A stretch of DNA of 64,000 nt from Lutraria lutraria (GCA_964023205.1 OZ026844.1:12386790-12450789); one strand, 5' to 3'. Shown: positions 1 to 11,090, counted from the stretch's first letter. Program-made: numbers and translations. Notes: generated by a model not told the origin, from the letters alone.

Positions 1-248
1 GTATTTCAATGACACAATGATTCTAAGACTAGCACTAATTGATTATTTTTACAACACTTGAACCATCCTGAATCCCGCTGCAAATCTGAATAGAATCAAA
101 TTATGCTGAACATTTTAGTGCACTACAAAGAACAAAGAGGTAAAGCAAAAGATTATAAAAGCTTAAAGAAAATTGATATTTTTAAATGAACTAGTAACCA
201 CAGTCAGTTTGATCTTCAAACAAGAACTGTTTAATGTTGTAAATAAGT

Positions 249-254
249 TTTATT
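249..254 (-). terminator. Polyadenylation signal AATAAA of the minus-strand gene at 326-4689
   Basis: On the minus strand AATAAA lies about 75 nt downstream of the TAA stop of the five-exon gene. Position and orientation fit a 3' end near position 235. It supports treating 408 to about 235 as the last exon. Confidence 0.45.
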
Positions 255-325
255 TTTCCATAAGCAGTAACACTAACCATTTTTCCTGACTTTAGCCCAG
301 AAAAGAAAAGAATAGTAAATATACC

Positions 326-3300
326 TTAAATTTCAATCCACCTTTGTTGAAGGTCACATGTTTCAAAAAGCTTCCTTTTGACTGTCTTGTGAGTTTTCAT
401 GAGTGCATCTGCAAAAAAGAATTGATGGTATGTTTGTATTTAAAAAGAAAATTTGAATGTGCAAAAATTTGTCCCCATGTTAGTTTTAGTTTAGGTATGC
501 TTTGTGCACATGTGTGGATGTTCCTGATTCGTACACTTGTTTCTTCAAAACTTTAAATTCTACTAATTAAACCACAAACAGGATTAAGAACTATCCGAAA
601 CAGCTATTTGAAATAGATTCTGAATCTGAATTTTAGCTTGATAATGTTTTAGATAAAACTACAAATTATGAGACTGAAAAAATGGATCGAGAATATACGG
701 CCAATTTTTCTTATATTAATTTTCTTTAAAAAATACTTAAATCAGTCATGCTGATTTAAATAATCAATATTAATTTTGAAAATGTTTTTTTTTTCAATTA
801 CCAAATTACCTACCATTTTTTCTTAACAACAACAAACAAACAAGAAACTTACTTCAGTATAAAGGACAACTTACTTAATATTGATTTGCATATAGCCAGT
901 TCTTCCAACCTCTTCTTCCCTGAGAATCCCTTTCTTTCCTTTACTGACCAAACCCTGTGAAGCTCATCACTAAACGACATGTGGTGTCAACATCTTTGAC
1001 ATCTAATGTACTATATTATTCATGCTGTAATTTGTAAAAGGGAAACAAAATGATTGTTAAAACAATGGTAAAAATGTAGGTCTAACATGTTCTAAAGCAA
1101 TCATATTCCACATGAGTTGGTTTCATTATGATTAATACACGAGAGAAGATTGACAAAAAAGCATGATTCAATAGCTTTCGGACTTGGTTAGTTAAATCAG
1201 TTAACACTGTTTGACAAACTAAGTTTTGTCATGCAAGTCTAGGTATCTATTATCCATATGCATGTGTACCACCTCTCCTGTCCTACTTGGTACGAGGATA
1301 TATGAAGGTATAAGCCACCTCTCAATGGAAATAGGTCGGATGATTGATAAATAAAAATAAAAATCAAGAAACAGCTTTCAGACTTGAATTACATGTCGCT
1401 TACTATAAAGTATATGTATGTTATTAAAAATGATGTAATAAGTGTATCTTCATTATATTAGTCAATCTGAAGCACCATCACTTACTGTTTACTTGGTATA
1501 TTTTTCTATTTGATGTTGGCGACTCTGAAGATGTGCTTGACTGATCACGACACGAAGAGCGACACAGCAGCATTTTGCTTTTTTCTGCCTTTTTACTTTT
1601 TTTTCCAAAGTGGATAGTTTCCTTCATTGTTTCCGATATTCCGATTTTCTTGTCTATAATGAAAAATATTCTAGTTTTATCAGCATAGATCCATTACAAA
1701 AAGAATATTTTGACTATTCTCAGGGCTTTTTTTCCTTCTATAGCAGGGGCCATTAAATTCTTTAAAATCAAAATGTTCTCTTCCCCTTTTGCAAAAATTA
1801 TGAGTTATTTTCCCCAAATTTAAGGAAAAAAGCCCCTTCCCCTACCTGTGAAAAAACCCGATTCGATTAGAAAACCTGTCATAGAAATGGCAACTTATAA
1901 CTTAAAAGTCTTTGTGGCAAGGCTTTTTTAACCTGTTAGTCCTATAGTCGGCGCTGTTACAAAGCGCCATTCTCTCACTAACATTATTTTTCATATAAAA
2001 TACGGTTTTCTTCCAGAACTGACCTTACCCAAGGATTTTGTTTCCGTATTGAATCCCCCCTTGCCCTTGGCAAATTTAACATAAGTTATCAGCTGTCTGA
2101 TTAAAATTTATTACAATTAATGCATTTTTTATTAGTCTACTGTCTAATGGGATCGACTTATTGAAAATAAGTGAAAGCATACCACATATGTTGTACTGTA
2201 ATAATAAATAGAGAATGATATTATTAGTTAGTTACAACAACATTTGTTTGTGTCTATGATTATCTTATTTAAACTGTTAAACACTCACTTAGGCCACCCT
2301 TAATTAATTGTTTGTTTGCCACTTCCGACCCATACTTTTTGGGTTGGGTCGGTAGGTAGGTAAAATCTTTTCTTTTTTATATATATACTATACTATACTA
2401 TATAATCGCCTACAAGACGATCCCCACATAGGGTGATTTGTCCAAAAACCGCGTTCGTAATTGCAAGGACTTATACACATACGTATGTATGTATATAAGT
2501 CCTTGGTAATTGGCAATGTCGCTATTCATCGCGTTTTAGGACTTCGCTAAGGGTCATGGTGATTCGCGAACGTCTGAAGCCGACTCTCGAATAGCTAAAA
2601 TGATATTTATTGAGAATGTTTCTTCTACTTTCGCTTTTTGTTGACCGTTCATTTTCCGAAAACAGTCACATGATAAGTTAACACTTACAATATCCGTCGG
2701 CCAAGACGGACAGAAATCCAGGCATTTGATTGTATTTTGTGAAGTAGGAAATCCCATTCTTGAAGTAAATATGTAGAAAACCGGTGAATTGCTAAGCGAT
2801 TTTGTAAACTGTGTAGCCATGTTTTACATATGCAGCGTTACGTACAGGGCGAGATTAATATGTCTATTTTTAGTGTTTTATATATCGAGTACCGGGGCCA
2901 GAATTTAGACCGAGTCGCAGTTTCTCATTTTACCTATGTAGTTCGGTGCTCTATCAATAAAACCAGTCCACTGTTTACATGTAATATTATTTCGCGCAAT
3001 AATATACGAAAGCTGACAGATTAATTAAAGCTCATCAACTCCGCACTATTAAGTTCTCAATTAACACTTGTTGATTATAATTTGTGTCAACGCTAATTTT
3101 TCACACTTATCAGGTAATAATTTTTTCACAACAGCGCAATTAAATGATGTGTGAATAACGCTGTTATTGGCGAGAAATTAGCAGTGATTTTTTTACCTCT
3201 GCATCCTGCATCCAGGATGCAAAAATATTACCATGGATGCATGTTTTCATTTGTATGTGCATCCGCAGGACGCATATAATTTCTGAGTGACGAGCCTTAA

Positions 3301-4689
3301 ATCTCTCTGCTTTTGTTCATTATCGAAGTTTCTAAATTTCCACATTGCGAAATAATATTACATGTAAATTGTGGACTGGTTTATTGATTAGAGTGCCGAG
3401 ATACGTAGCTAAAATGAATGAAGCGACACAGTCTAAGCAATGACTATAAATAGATATATGTTTTCGCCCTGTACCCGGCATATATAAAACTCCGCTACCA
3501 GTGTACAAATGTGTTTTAACTGCGACAATGATTCATTTGTTTGATAACATTCGCCAGCTTTTTATTTCATGATTGGGATTTCCATCTTGACAAATTAATT
3601 GGATGCCCAGGTTTCTGTCAGTCTCAGACCGAAAAACTTGACTAAGTTTCTAATCTATGCGATAAAAGATATTTTTCTGATAACAATGAGATATGTGACA
3701 TCGTCCTCGAGAAAAGGGCGGCTCTGTGTTTATTTGGAATTGCAATCGTTGGAGAAAGCAATTTGCAGACAAATCATCGTACTGAACAATATTGTTGTCA
3801 TCCTTCGTTGGATGGGCAATATTTACATCCATTTAAATCACAAAATTTGGGACTCACACTTCAAACATTGGGACGCAAAGATTTTTAGTCCTGCGAGTCC
3901 TAGGACTCGAGCAAGTTAAATTGTAAAAAGATTACTGAATTAGTATCATGTTAAGATTTACTTAATTCTCGCGACATCGCCAATCACGTGCTTATGGGTT
4001 GTCGACGGAATAAAGGATGTCAAATTTACAACTGTAAGCACGTGTGTCGAAGAAACCAAATGGCATTTGACTTCACGAAAGAAATATTACGCATAAGTAA
4101 TGAAAAAAATGCATTATTTTTTTAGTAAAAAAATTCTTTGGACCGGCGGATTTTTGTTGGGTCGGCCGGCAGCGGCAAACAAACAATCTTTTAATTTAGG
4201 CCTCATTATGATTTTATAAAAAATATTTATATTGTTTATTCGTCAGACAATGACAGACATTATATAAAACGCATCTTGATTTAATACATTTTTAATTACA
4301 TGTTTCATATTTCTATAATACATATGTGGTATGCTTTGCCTATCAAAACTAATGAACTGGTACGCTTAACCCTGTTACGTTCCGGTAGTGGTACGCTTCG
4401 TCCGACATTCTTTAAAACCAAGATTTTGTGGCCAAAACAATAAAAAAATACTTACCTTGTGCGTAATGGCCACGATTTTAATGTAAAACACCAGACACTG
4501 GCAGATATGATTCCATTTATCACTCAAATCCACCAAAAGCTTTAAAACTAATGTTGTTTCCAATGTTTGACCAATTCGGCGCGCGCGCGTACCCGTTAAT
4601 TTCCAACGGTTAATTTCAAGAATCAGGATCGGTATATTCGAATTAACGTTTCTTTTAAAGTAAAAAGAAGATACATCGTACCTAAACAT
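326..4689 (-). CDS. Unrecognised protein, five-exon gene model (199 aa)
   Basis: I do not recognise this protein. The model joins coding segments 4689-4456, 2758-2689, 1653-1486, 919-875 and 408-326. Each internal edge has a GT donor (GTAAGT at all four) and an AG acceptor. Phases match at every junction (0,1,1,1), and the sum is 600 nt, exactly 200 codons. The stop TAA at 328-326 is followed about 75 nt later by AATAAA (254-249), as expected for a terminal exon. The middle part (exons 2-3) is lysine- and serine-rich (FGKKSKKAEKSK; SSTSSESPTS). The C-terminus is a basic, probably helical segment ending in QQRWIEI. No signal peptide or membrane span is evident. The ATG at 4689 has an in-frame TAA 9 nt upstream, but an acceptor-like TTTTAG also lies just before it. 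Exon 1 could therefore be internal, or translation could start in exon 2 (MPGFLSV, 2725). The acceptor of the 45-nt exon is the weakest junction. Seen: splice signals, phases and open frames. Inferred: that they belong to one transcript. Confidence 0.55.
2288..2345 (+). repeat. Inverted repeat, left member (partner 4135-4205)
   Basis: The segment contains TTGTTTGTTTGCC followed by CCGACCCA. The reverse complement of 4135-4205 carries the same order of words (AGGCC, then TTGTTTGTTTGCCGC, then CCGACCCA). The two copies could be ends of one 1.9-kb transposon or two opposed copies of a dispersed repeat. The second reading is preferred because a likely exon (2758-2689) lies between them. Confidence 0.4.
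2464..2505. repeat. 42-bp near-perfect palindrome (CAAGGACTTATA family)
   Basis: The arms CAAGGACTTATA and TATAAGTCCTTG face each other around a TACGTA-type centre, with two or three mismatches. A related perfect palindrome lies at 40038-40073, and single arms occur at about 16228 and 22866. It is probably a very short inverted-repeat insertion. Confidence 0.6.
4135..4205 (-). repeat. Inverted repeat, right member (partner 2288-2345)
   Basis: GGGTCGGCCGGCAGCGGC followed by AAACAAACAATC is the reverse complement of the words seen at 2288-2345. It lies in the first intron of the minus-strand gene. See the partner entry for the two readings. Confidence 0.4.
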
Positions 4690-4883
4690 ACTAAAATATT
4701 AAATTCTAATGATGGTATAGTACGTTAAACAACTTAATTTGAAATCAACGAAATAATTACGGAAAAATATCATTCGAACCTATCGCAATGAAAATAGCTT
4801 TTGAGAGATAACGAACGACAACTCTGCTAGGAGATTGACTACAGAAATTATCATCCACTTTTCAGTGATCTATACATAAATAC
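4690..4883. promoter_or_regulatory. Putative shared promoter between divergent transcripts
   Basis: This 194-bp interval separates a minus-strand exon (donor GTAAGT after 4456) from a plus-strand exon candidate (ATG 4884, donor GTAAGT at 4911). Head-to-head short-range starts suggest a bidirectional promoter. No clear TATA box is seen. The adjoining minus exon has a CpG-rich GCGCGCGCG run at about 4580. The call depends on both flanking models. Confidence 0.3.
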
Positions 4884-5549
4884 ATGAAGATATTATTGTT
4901 TGTAACCACGGTAAGTTCTCTTTAATAATCATATTTATTGATTGGGTGATATAATCTGTTTGTTGAATGATTTCTGAATGGTCAGATTAAATTTAGATGA
5001 CCAGTGCAGTGGGTGGGGTAAACCGTAAAATAATATTATTTATTAACAGTTACATTGAGCAGTCTGTGAAATTAAGGTTTGAAATGTGGTTGTCTCAAAC
5101 AACAATTTTAGCTGCTTTTGTTTTGATTTATTAATGAAACCAAAATTTTGGTTGTCCGAATAAAAAATTGGTTGTCCTGGACAGGTTAAGATAAGTTTTC
5201 TTCATAAAGTATATTGGAGGGCAACCTGTCATAAATTACTAATTCAAAGACCGGTTTCAGTATCTTATAGATGTTTACTTCATTGTCATGCTGAAATTTA
5301 AATATTGTATATCTTGTTTCAGTTTTTAACCTGGAGTAGAAGTTGGCACCAGAGGTCAACAACAAGGAAATTATGAAGAAGCAGAAGAAAACTTTCTTTC
5401 ACCAAATTGTGACCAATGAAGAGCTTCGAATTTTTCAGAGAAACCGAGCCTGTTTCTGGGTTGATACATCCGATTTAGAACAAACTCTGCCCAGTCCAGT
5501 GGTTAACTACAACATGAACATATCAATAAAGTTGCTCTTACGGCAATAA
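4884..5549 (+). CDS. Candidate two-exon short transcript, unrecognised
   Basis: A small plus-strand exon (ATG at 4884, then nine codons MKILLFVTT, donor GTAAGT at 4911) faces an acceptor (CTTGTTTCAG) ending at 5322. Splicing keeps the frame open for only 17 more codons, ending at TGA 5374-5376, so this reading gives a 26-residue peptide with a signal-like start. A separate frame inside the second exon, ATG 5373 to TAA 5549, encodes 58 residues (MKKQKKTFFHQ... ending KLLLRQ) that I do not recognise. AATAAA at 5944-5949 could end the transcript. The locus may be a non-coding RNA; coding status is uncertain. Confidence 0.28.
5140..5270 (+). repeat. Dispersed repeat fragment (second copy near 18125-18240)
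   Basis: The segment contains GGGCAACCTGTCATAAATT followed by AATTCAAAGACCG. The copy at 18190-18230 has GGGCAACCTGTCACAAA followed by AATTCAAAGACTG. Copies lie in different introns or intergenic DNA in the same orientation, so this is an interspersed repeat of unknown class. Confidence 0.4.
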
Positions 5550-5949
5550 CTATATCCCAAATTTTGCCGTAGACTGATAGAGAGAGCTTTCGTCCATTAA
5601 GGAAAATACAAACTGATCACTGGGTAAATCTGTGTTATGACACCAAAGGAAAATGATGCTATGATATTATCAAGGATTGAAGGAGTTTGACCGGTTCATG
5701 TATCTGCAAAACAATGCAATTTTGAAAGCAGCTTGAAGTGCCAGTAATTAGTAGAACTAGTAAGAATATTCAATGAGTGTTATATATCATAATTAATATT
5801 ATATAGACAATATCATGATATCTAAGCATATATGAATTATAATGTGCTGCAGATGACTTGATGCTGCGTTTTTCAATGTGATTGTGAGGATACTTTGAAT
5901 ATAACATGTTATTTGCTGCTAAAGAGTACGATGTGCATTGATAAATAAA

Positions 5950-6370
5950 TTCTATTTAACCTACTTTGACTTTATTTTATTTGATATACATCATAGGATG
6001 CATTTATTCATGGGTGTAAATAGAGGCATTTTTTCATGCATAAAGCGCCATCTCGCATGCAAAAAAAACTTATTTTAACCTAAATCTCACTTAAGAATGA
6101 CGCTTCTGAAGCAAATCTCAACTTTATTGACAGTCTGAAGATATGGCATACATGTATGAATATCATTATATGTATAACATGCATATATGAAAAAACGAAT
6201 ACAACATGTACTTTATGTTCCTGATGTATGTACAGAACACAGGTCTACTTTATCCATTAAATATAGAGCAACAAACAGTTGAATGTGCTGTTTACTGTCT
6301 ACAATTAGTGAATTACACATGAAAAAAATGTCATTGTGATTGAAAGAAACCTTTTGATCACTCTAGAAGT
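5950..6370. other. Non-coding, nothing recognised
   Basis: AT-rich sequence after the AATAAA of the 5.3-kb transcript. No open frame, RNA gene or repeat was recognised. Confidence 0.4.
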
Positions 6371-6383
6371 CACTGGTTTGATT

Positions 6384-7205
6384 GGATCATCATGAAACCT
6401 TGTCAGAATGTTTGTCTTCATAATATCTTAAACTAGTTTGAACATGGGTCATCTTGGGTCAAAAACTATGTCGCTAGGTCAAATCTTATGAAAAACCATG
6501 TTAACACTATAGATTTCACAGTTATAATTGAATCTTCACAAAACTTTGTCAAATTGTTTGTTTTAATGATATAACGGTCAAGTACAAATATGGGTCATCT
6601 CGGGTCAATAACTAGGTTACCAGGTTAGGCAAACTTTGTTAACACTGTAGATGTCACAGTTTTGATTGGGTCTTCACCAAACCTTGTCAGAATGTTTACC
6701 TCAATGATTTGAGGGTCAAGGTGGAACATGGGTCAGCCGGGGTCAATAACTGGGTCATCAGGTCGAATCTTAGGTAAAAATCTTATAAAAGCTCTAAATG
6801 TCATGCCTATAATTGGATCTTGGCCAAACCTTGTCAGATTGTTTGTCTTAATGATATGAAGGACAAGTTCAAATATGGGTCACCTAGGGTAAAAACTAGG
6901 TCAAATCTTAGGAAAATCTTGTTAACACTGTAGATGTCAAATTTTGATTGTATCTCCGCCAAACCTTGTCAGAATGTTTGTCTTAATGATATGCAAGACG
7001 AATTCGAACAAAGGGCATCTGGGTCAAAAACGAGGTCACAAGGTCAAATCTTAGGAAAACCTTGTCTATGCTGTAGTTTTCATGGTTTTGATTGGATCTT
7101 CAATGAATTTTGTCAGAATGTTTGTCTTATTCATATGTAAGACAAGTTCTAACATGGGTCATCTGGGGTCAAAAACTAGGTCACCGGTTCAAAACAATGT
7201 TTTAA
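6384..7205 (+). repeat. Degenerate tandem repeat, unit about 142 bp, about six copies
   Basis: The phrase CCTTGTCAGAATGTTTGTC recurs, with mutations, at about 6399, 6544, 6684, 6829, 6965 and 7108, a spacing of 136-145 bp. Each unit then carries words like ATGGGTCATCTGGGGTCAA, ACTAGGTCA, TCTTAGGAAAA and TAACACTGTAGATGTCA. Copies are diverged by roughly 10-20 percent by eye, so this is an old array. Repeats of this type are familiar from bivalve genomes. The open frame at 6934-7140 is repeat sequence. Confidence 0.8.
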
Positions 7206-7691
7206 TGAGTGAGCAGTGATTGACATGTGAGCGATAAAGGGCCATCTTGGCCCTCTTGTTTATCTTTTTCTGAAAATTTACTTCAAAATTGATTTAGACC
7301 TGAAGAAAATCTTTAAATGAACGAAAGGAATGGCAGCACTTATTGCCCTTAACAAACAAGAGTGGGTACTGCTTGTGGTGCTATTGTTTTCTTAAAGTAT
7401 CGATTAAAACTATTGTTTTGAAACATGGATTACTCGTTTACCATATTAAGATGACTCAGTAGAGAAAGTAGGGTACATGATTATTGTTTTGCTTGAATTA
7501 TTAATCAAGTTTTTGTTTGAAACTCGGAACACTTGCCATCATAAAATTCAGTTCAATGTTCTTTTGTTTGCCTTCCATTTTGTAACTATATGATTTGACA
7601 TTGAATTAAATATTTGTATTAGTAATATTACTTTGATTTGCTTAAATTTTTAAACCAAGTGTTTTCAAAGGTAAATGTTTATTTGTTTAGA
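7206..7691. other. Non-coding, nothing recognised
   Basis: AT-rich sequence without long open frames or clear repeats between the 142-bp repeat array and the MITE. Confidence 0.4.
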
Positions 7692-7888
7692 TACTGTAAA
7701 TTGACAAATATACCTGTGGGTTTTATTTTCGTGAATGGCTAATGTCTCGAATAAAAAAATTGGTAAAATATAAACAGCATTACTTACTTAAAGTTTAAAT
7801 AAGCTTCATTGCAAATTCAAGATCTCGCGAAAGTTGTGATAAAAATTCACGAAAATAAGACCTCACAGATATTAAGTAATTTACAGTA
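7692..7888. mobile_element. Palindromic MITE, 197 bp, about 45-bp inverted ends
   Basis: The left end TACTGTAAATTGACAAATAT and the reverse complement of the right end (TACTGTAAATTACTTAATAT) match. Both continue through CTGTGGG/CTGTGAGG to TTATTTTCGTGAAT. The element is short, has no coding capacity and is AT-rich. The TA at each tip could represent a TA target duplication, which would suit a Tc1/mariner or similar source; that assignment is an inference. Confidence 0.75.
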
Positions 7889-8138
7889 ATCTAAAAAAGC
7901 CGATACCTGGAGTGGATGGAAAGATTTCCAACTGAGCATATGGCAGGGTTCATTAGCTCCAATGCACCCAGTCGAAGCTAATACTGCTGTGAACAAAACC
8001 AAGTTAGGATATCACCCAGCACTGAATGTCAGCAACTGTGACGACTGTGAATCGCAGTCGCATTGCTGGCACCGAAGTGCAACCAACTTACCACTGAGCT
8101 TTTAACAGGTTTTGGTTTGGTTGTGGTTTGGTTGTTTC

Positions 8139-8263
8139 ACAACGTTGTGCCACAACGTTGTCGCAACGTTTACACGACTCCACACTTTAACGTTGTCGCA
8201 ACGTTATTCCAAACGTTGTCACAACGTTATGCAAAACGTTGTCGCAACGTTGTCACAACGTTA
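8139..8263. repeat. AACGTT palindrome array
   Basis: The 6-bp palindrome AACGTT occurs about ten times in about 125 bp at a spacing near 11-12 bp, linked by GTCGC, GTCAC or ATGCA words. Open frames here (8063-8449, 8112-8297) arise from the repeat and are not taken as genes. Confidence 0.75.
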
Positions 8264-10025
8264 CTGTGTTTGCTGGGAATGTACCTACAAAATGTAATTT
8301 GTTTTTGGCATATTATATCCGATGTTTCAGACTACGAAACATTCAAACAAGAAATACAGTCGATCTTGATGTGTCTTGAACTTGATCAGGGATGCTGCAT
8401 CCCTGACTTGATTAAACATGAAGATATTGAACGGAAATTTGAATTTTGAGTTGTTATGTATGACATGTACAAGCTATGCAAAACCATTGTCCTAAGAACC
8501 AAGTTTTAGAGTTTGATATTTTTTAATTCCATAAGTTGGATAACTTAAAGTGATCGGTAGATAATTTATTTTCGTCTGAGCAAAGCGAATTAGAAAGATT
8601 CAAAACAACAACGTCGTGTTATTTTGCTATACCAGTTCTATTTTCACTTATAAAAATATCTTTAAGTACAGGATTAATTATATCTTTTATGTCACTTTCA
8701 GCTGACCAATTATTTGCAAAAAAATAAATCGAGTAAATCACGGCACATCTTTACAGATAAATTTTATTAGAACAGAACATAACTTTATTCTCTCAGATAT
8801 GTAACATACGTACAGTATGAGGAAAAGAAATGAATTAGATGAATATATTTTTGATGAGGGAGAATAACTCTGTCAAGATAATTAGACTGTTGTAATATAA
8901 ATATAAACGAAACTAGTGTATAAGTATAACAATATTAAAGAACATGTAACTCATTGCGATAGTAATGTCATTTAACATAACTTACCCTAGTATGCACTTT
9001 AGGAAGGATATATTTGTTTGTTTGCTGGACGAGAATAAATACAATGGACTGAGTTATAAATTCTAGACGTACATATAATCCAGAGAAATTGAACAGAATG
9101 TGGTAATGAGAGTAAATCACAAAACAATGATGAATATTGAGATGCTAATGAAATCACATGATTTGATTTCTAAAATCTGAATTTTGACATTATTAGTTCG
9201 CCTAGGCGGGCGGAACTTGACTATGAATTCGACTGTAGGAGTGATTTAAAGCAATGAACATTATTTGTAATATTAATCATTAAAATAAAATACAAATGTA
9301 GTAAATAAAACAATACGATTAATAATTCATCAAAGTTGTTCCTCAGAACGTTCTATTTTGCATTATTAAAAAAAAATATAAAAAAAATTAATGGAGGGAC
9401 TTACTTATCATTGGCTAACAATCAAATTATGATAGATTAATTGCCTTTTCATTTGCTCATAATGCAATTATGTGATGTGTGACAAATACCAAATTAAAGA
9501 ATCAAAGGGATTAGCAAATGCCGCATCATTTAAAATTTCGACTCATTATGCATCTCGATAATTAGTTGCAGTTTATCCTTATATTATCAAGTTCAACAAA
9601 ATACTGATTTAATTAATCATGATTAAAATTCTTTATTCTGACCACTAAACACAATTAACGCTTTGAACAACACAAACATTCTTTATGTTATAGTATCATT
9701 ACTTTTATCATAAATTGTATTGTAAAGTTTATAGAATAAGTCGGTATGCTGACAATTAAAATTATTTAACACTTTAATAAAAGATTCCATTAACAAACAC
9801 ACTCGGACTACAGCTATAATTATAACAGTTATTTTAAATTTGACCAATGTATAATCATGTGCACAATTAACGTTAATCACAATTAATGCTATTGAACTCC
9901 AATTATTTATTCCATATTCATGTTGTAAAATTTCTTATCAGATGTCTTCTCAAATGCATTTTCCTGTCCAAACCATGATTTCGAGGTCATTCTTCATATA
10001 TAAAGTAATCCTATAACATTTATAC
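8264..10025. other. AT-rich non-coding, nothing recognised apart from a small palindrome
   Basis: Sequence is very AT-rich with many TTAATTAAT-like stretches. The only structure seen is a 21-bp perfect palindrome at 8386-8406. No exon with paired splice signals was found. Confidence 0.4.
8386..8406. repeat. 21-bp perfect palindrome (TCAGGGATGC arms)
   Basis: TCAGGGATGC and GCATCCCTGA flank a single T. The outer arm CAGGGATGC is identical to that of the larger palindrome at 22002-22050, suggesting one short-palindrome family with different internal lengths. Confidence 0.6.
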
Positions 10026-10031
10026 TAAAGG

Positions 10032-10158
10032 ACGAATTGACTAATGTACGAGTTAACTTGGTAATGTACGAGTTGACCACAGATACGGTACGAGTTGACC
10101 AAATTCATGTACGAGTTGACTACAGTACGTGTTGACAACAGTACGAGTTGACCAGATA
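10032..10158 (+). repeat. Short tandem repeat, GTACGAGTTGAC unit
   Basis: GTACGAGTTGAC or a one-base variant recurs about six times (about 10047, 10064, 10087, 10109, 10125, 10140) at irregular 15-23 bp spacing, with ACCA/ACAGA linkers. It is a small degenerate minisatellite. Confidence 0.65.
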
Positions 10159-10159
10159 C

Positions 10160-10980
10160 CGAAGCTATATACATAGATCATGAGCTAAAACATTGATAAA
10201 TAAGAAACTAAATCATGAAAGGTTGGTTGCAAATATTGCAACAACATGATGGTTAATAATATATTGTATTAAATTCCCTTGTAGTGCTTTTGCTATCCAT
10301 AGTTATAAACATGCACATACAAATAGGCAGATGTCTAAGAACATTAGAACAATACCTGATTTATTGAACTCCCAAACACTGAGGCAGTCAAGCGTCTTTT
10401 TCAACTTTTGGTCGCCTTTAAAATATTATGCTTTACTATCACGAACCATCGTTTTACTAATTCATTACAATCATGATGTCCTCCATCAAAACGAAGTCTA
10501 GACTATAAGAGGGGATGGACATATGCGTCTTCTTATCTTGAACATATTTCACAATAGCCCTTGCATATAATGTGGTTCGAAGAAGGCCAAGGGTCAGTCG
10601 AATTTGAGTCAGTACACTGAGTATGTTATGAAATTGAATGAAATATGGAGTTGTCAAAACTACCCTCGCTAAATACACCTATTTCATCAAGTTCTGTAGG
10701 TTTGGTTCTTGTGTCATTTTAAACAGTATTAAACAGTATTCTAAGTCAAGAAATCACGATACCTTTTCATTTCTTTAGACGGATTTTACTGTCTTGTAAA
10801 CACATATTTTTCATGATAGCGTGAAAAAATCGCTTAATTTGCAAAAACCTTGCTGATACCATAGCTCTAATAAATGTCATACTAATAACAGTCTTCAATT
10901 TCTCCATTTCTAGTCTCGTCGTTACACTCAAAAGATATGGCTGCCGAAGTGCTCTTTGCGATACATCTACTACTTAGGGT
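10160..10980. other. Non-coding, nothing recognised
   Basis: The 73-codon minus-strand open frame at 10457-10678 has no recognisable domain or splice support. No repeat was identified. Confidence 0.35.
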
Positions 10981-10984
10981 TTGT

Positions 10985-11090
10985 TGCAACATCAACTCTT
11001 CAAATAAACTGGTTCCCGTTCCATGATGCAGTGCACCAAAGGAACAGGTACGGTCTAAATTTTCCAGCGTTTTGATTGGTCAATCCGTTT
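10985..11090 (-). repeat. Dispersed promoter-like repeat, inverted relative to COMMD4 start region
   Basis: Read on the minus strand it runs ATTGACCAATCA, CTGGAAA, CCGTACCTGTT, GCACTGCATCATGGAACGGG, AACCAGTTTA. The same succession lies immediately upstream of the COMMD4 ATG (12256-12356, plus strand). Related copies are at 21430-21560, 36073-36165 and 63675-63760. Confidence 0.55.

Noticed and set aside
344..556. 70-codon plus-strand open frame
   Set aside because: It overlaps the well-supported last exon of the minus-strand gene in antisense and has no domain.
3599..3919. Open frames on both strands
   Set aside because: No recognisable domain and no splice signals; they lie in the first intron of the minus-strand gene.
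2288..4205. A single 1.9-kb DNA transposon bounded by inverted repeats
   Set aside because: A probable coding exon (2758-2689) lies inside, no transposase is present, and the flanks show no target duplication; two opposed repeat copies are simpler.
8063..8449. 128-codon open frame and its 61-codon neighbour
   Set aside because: The frames run through the AACGTT array; the peptide (NVVATL, QRYAKRCRN) is simply translated repeat.
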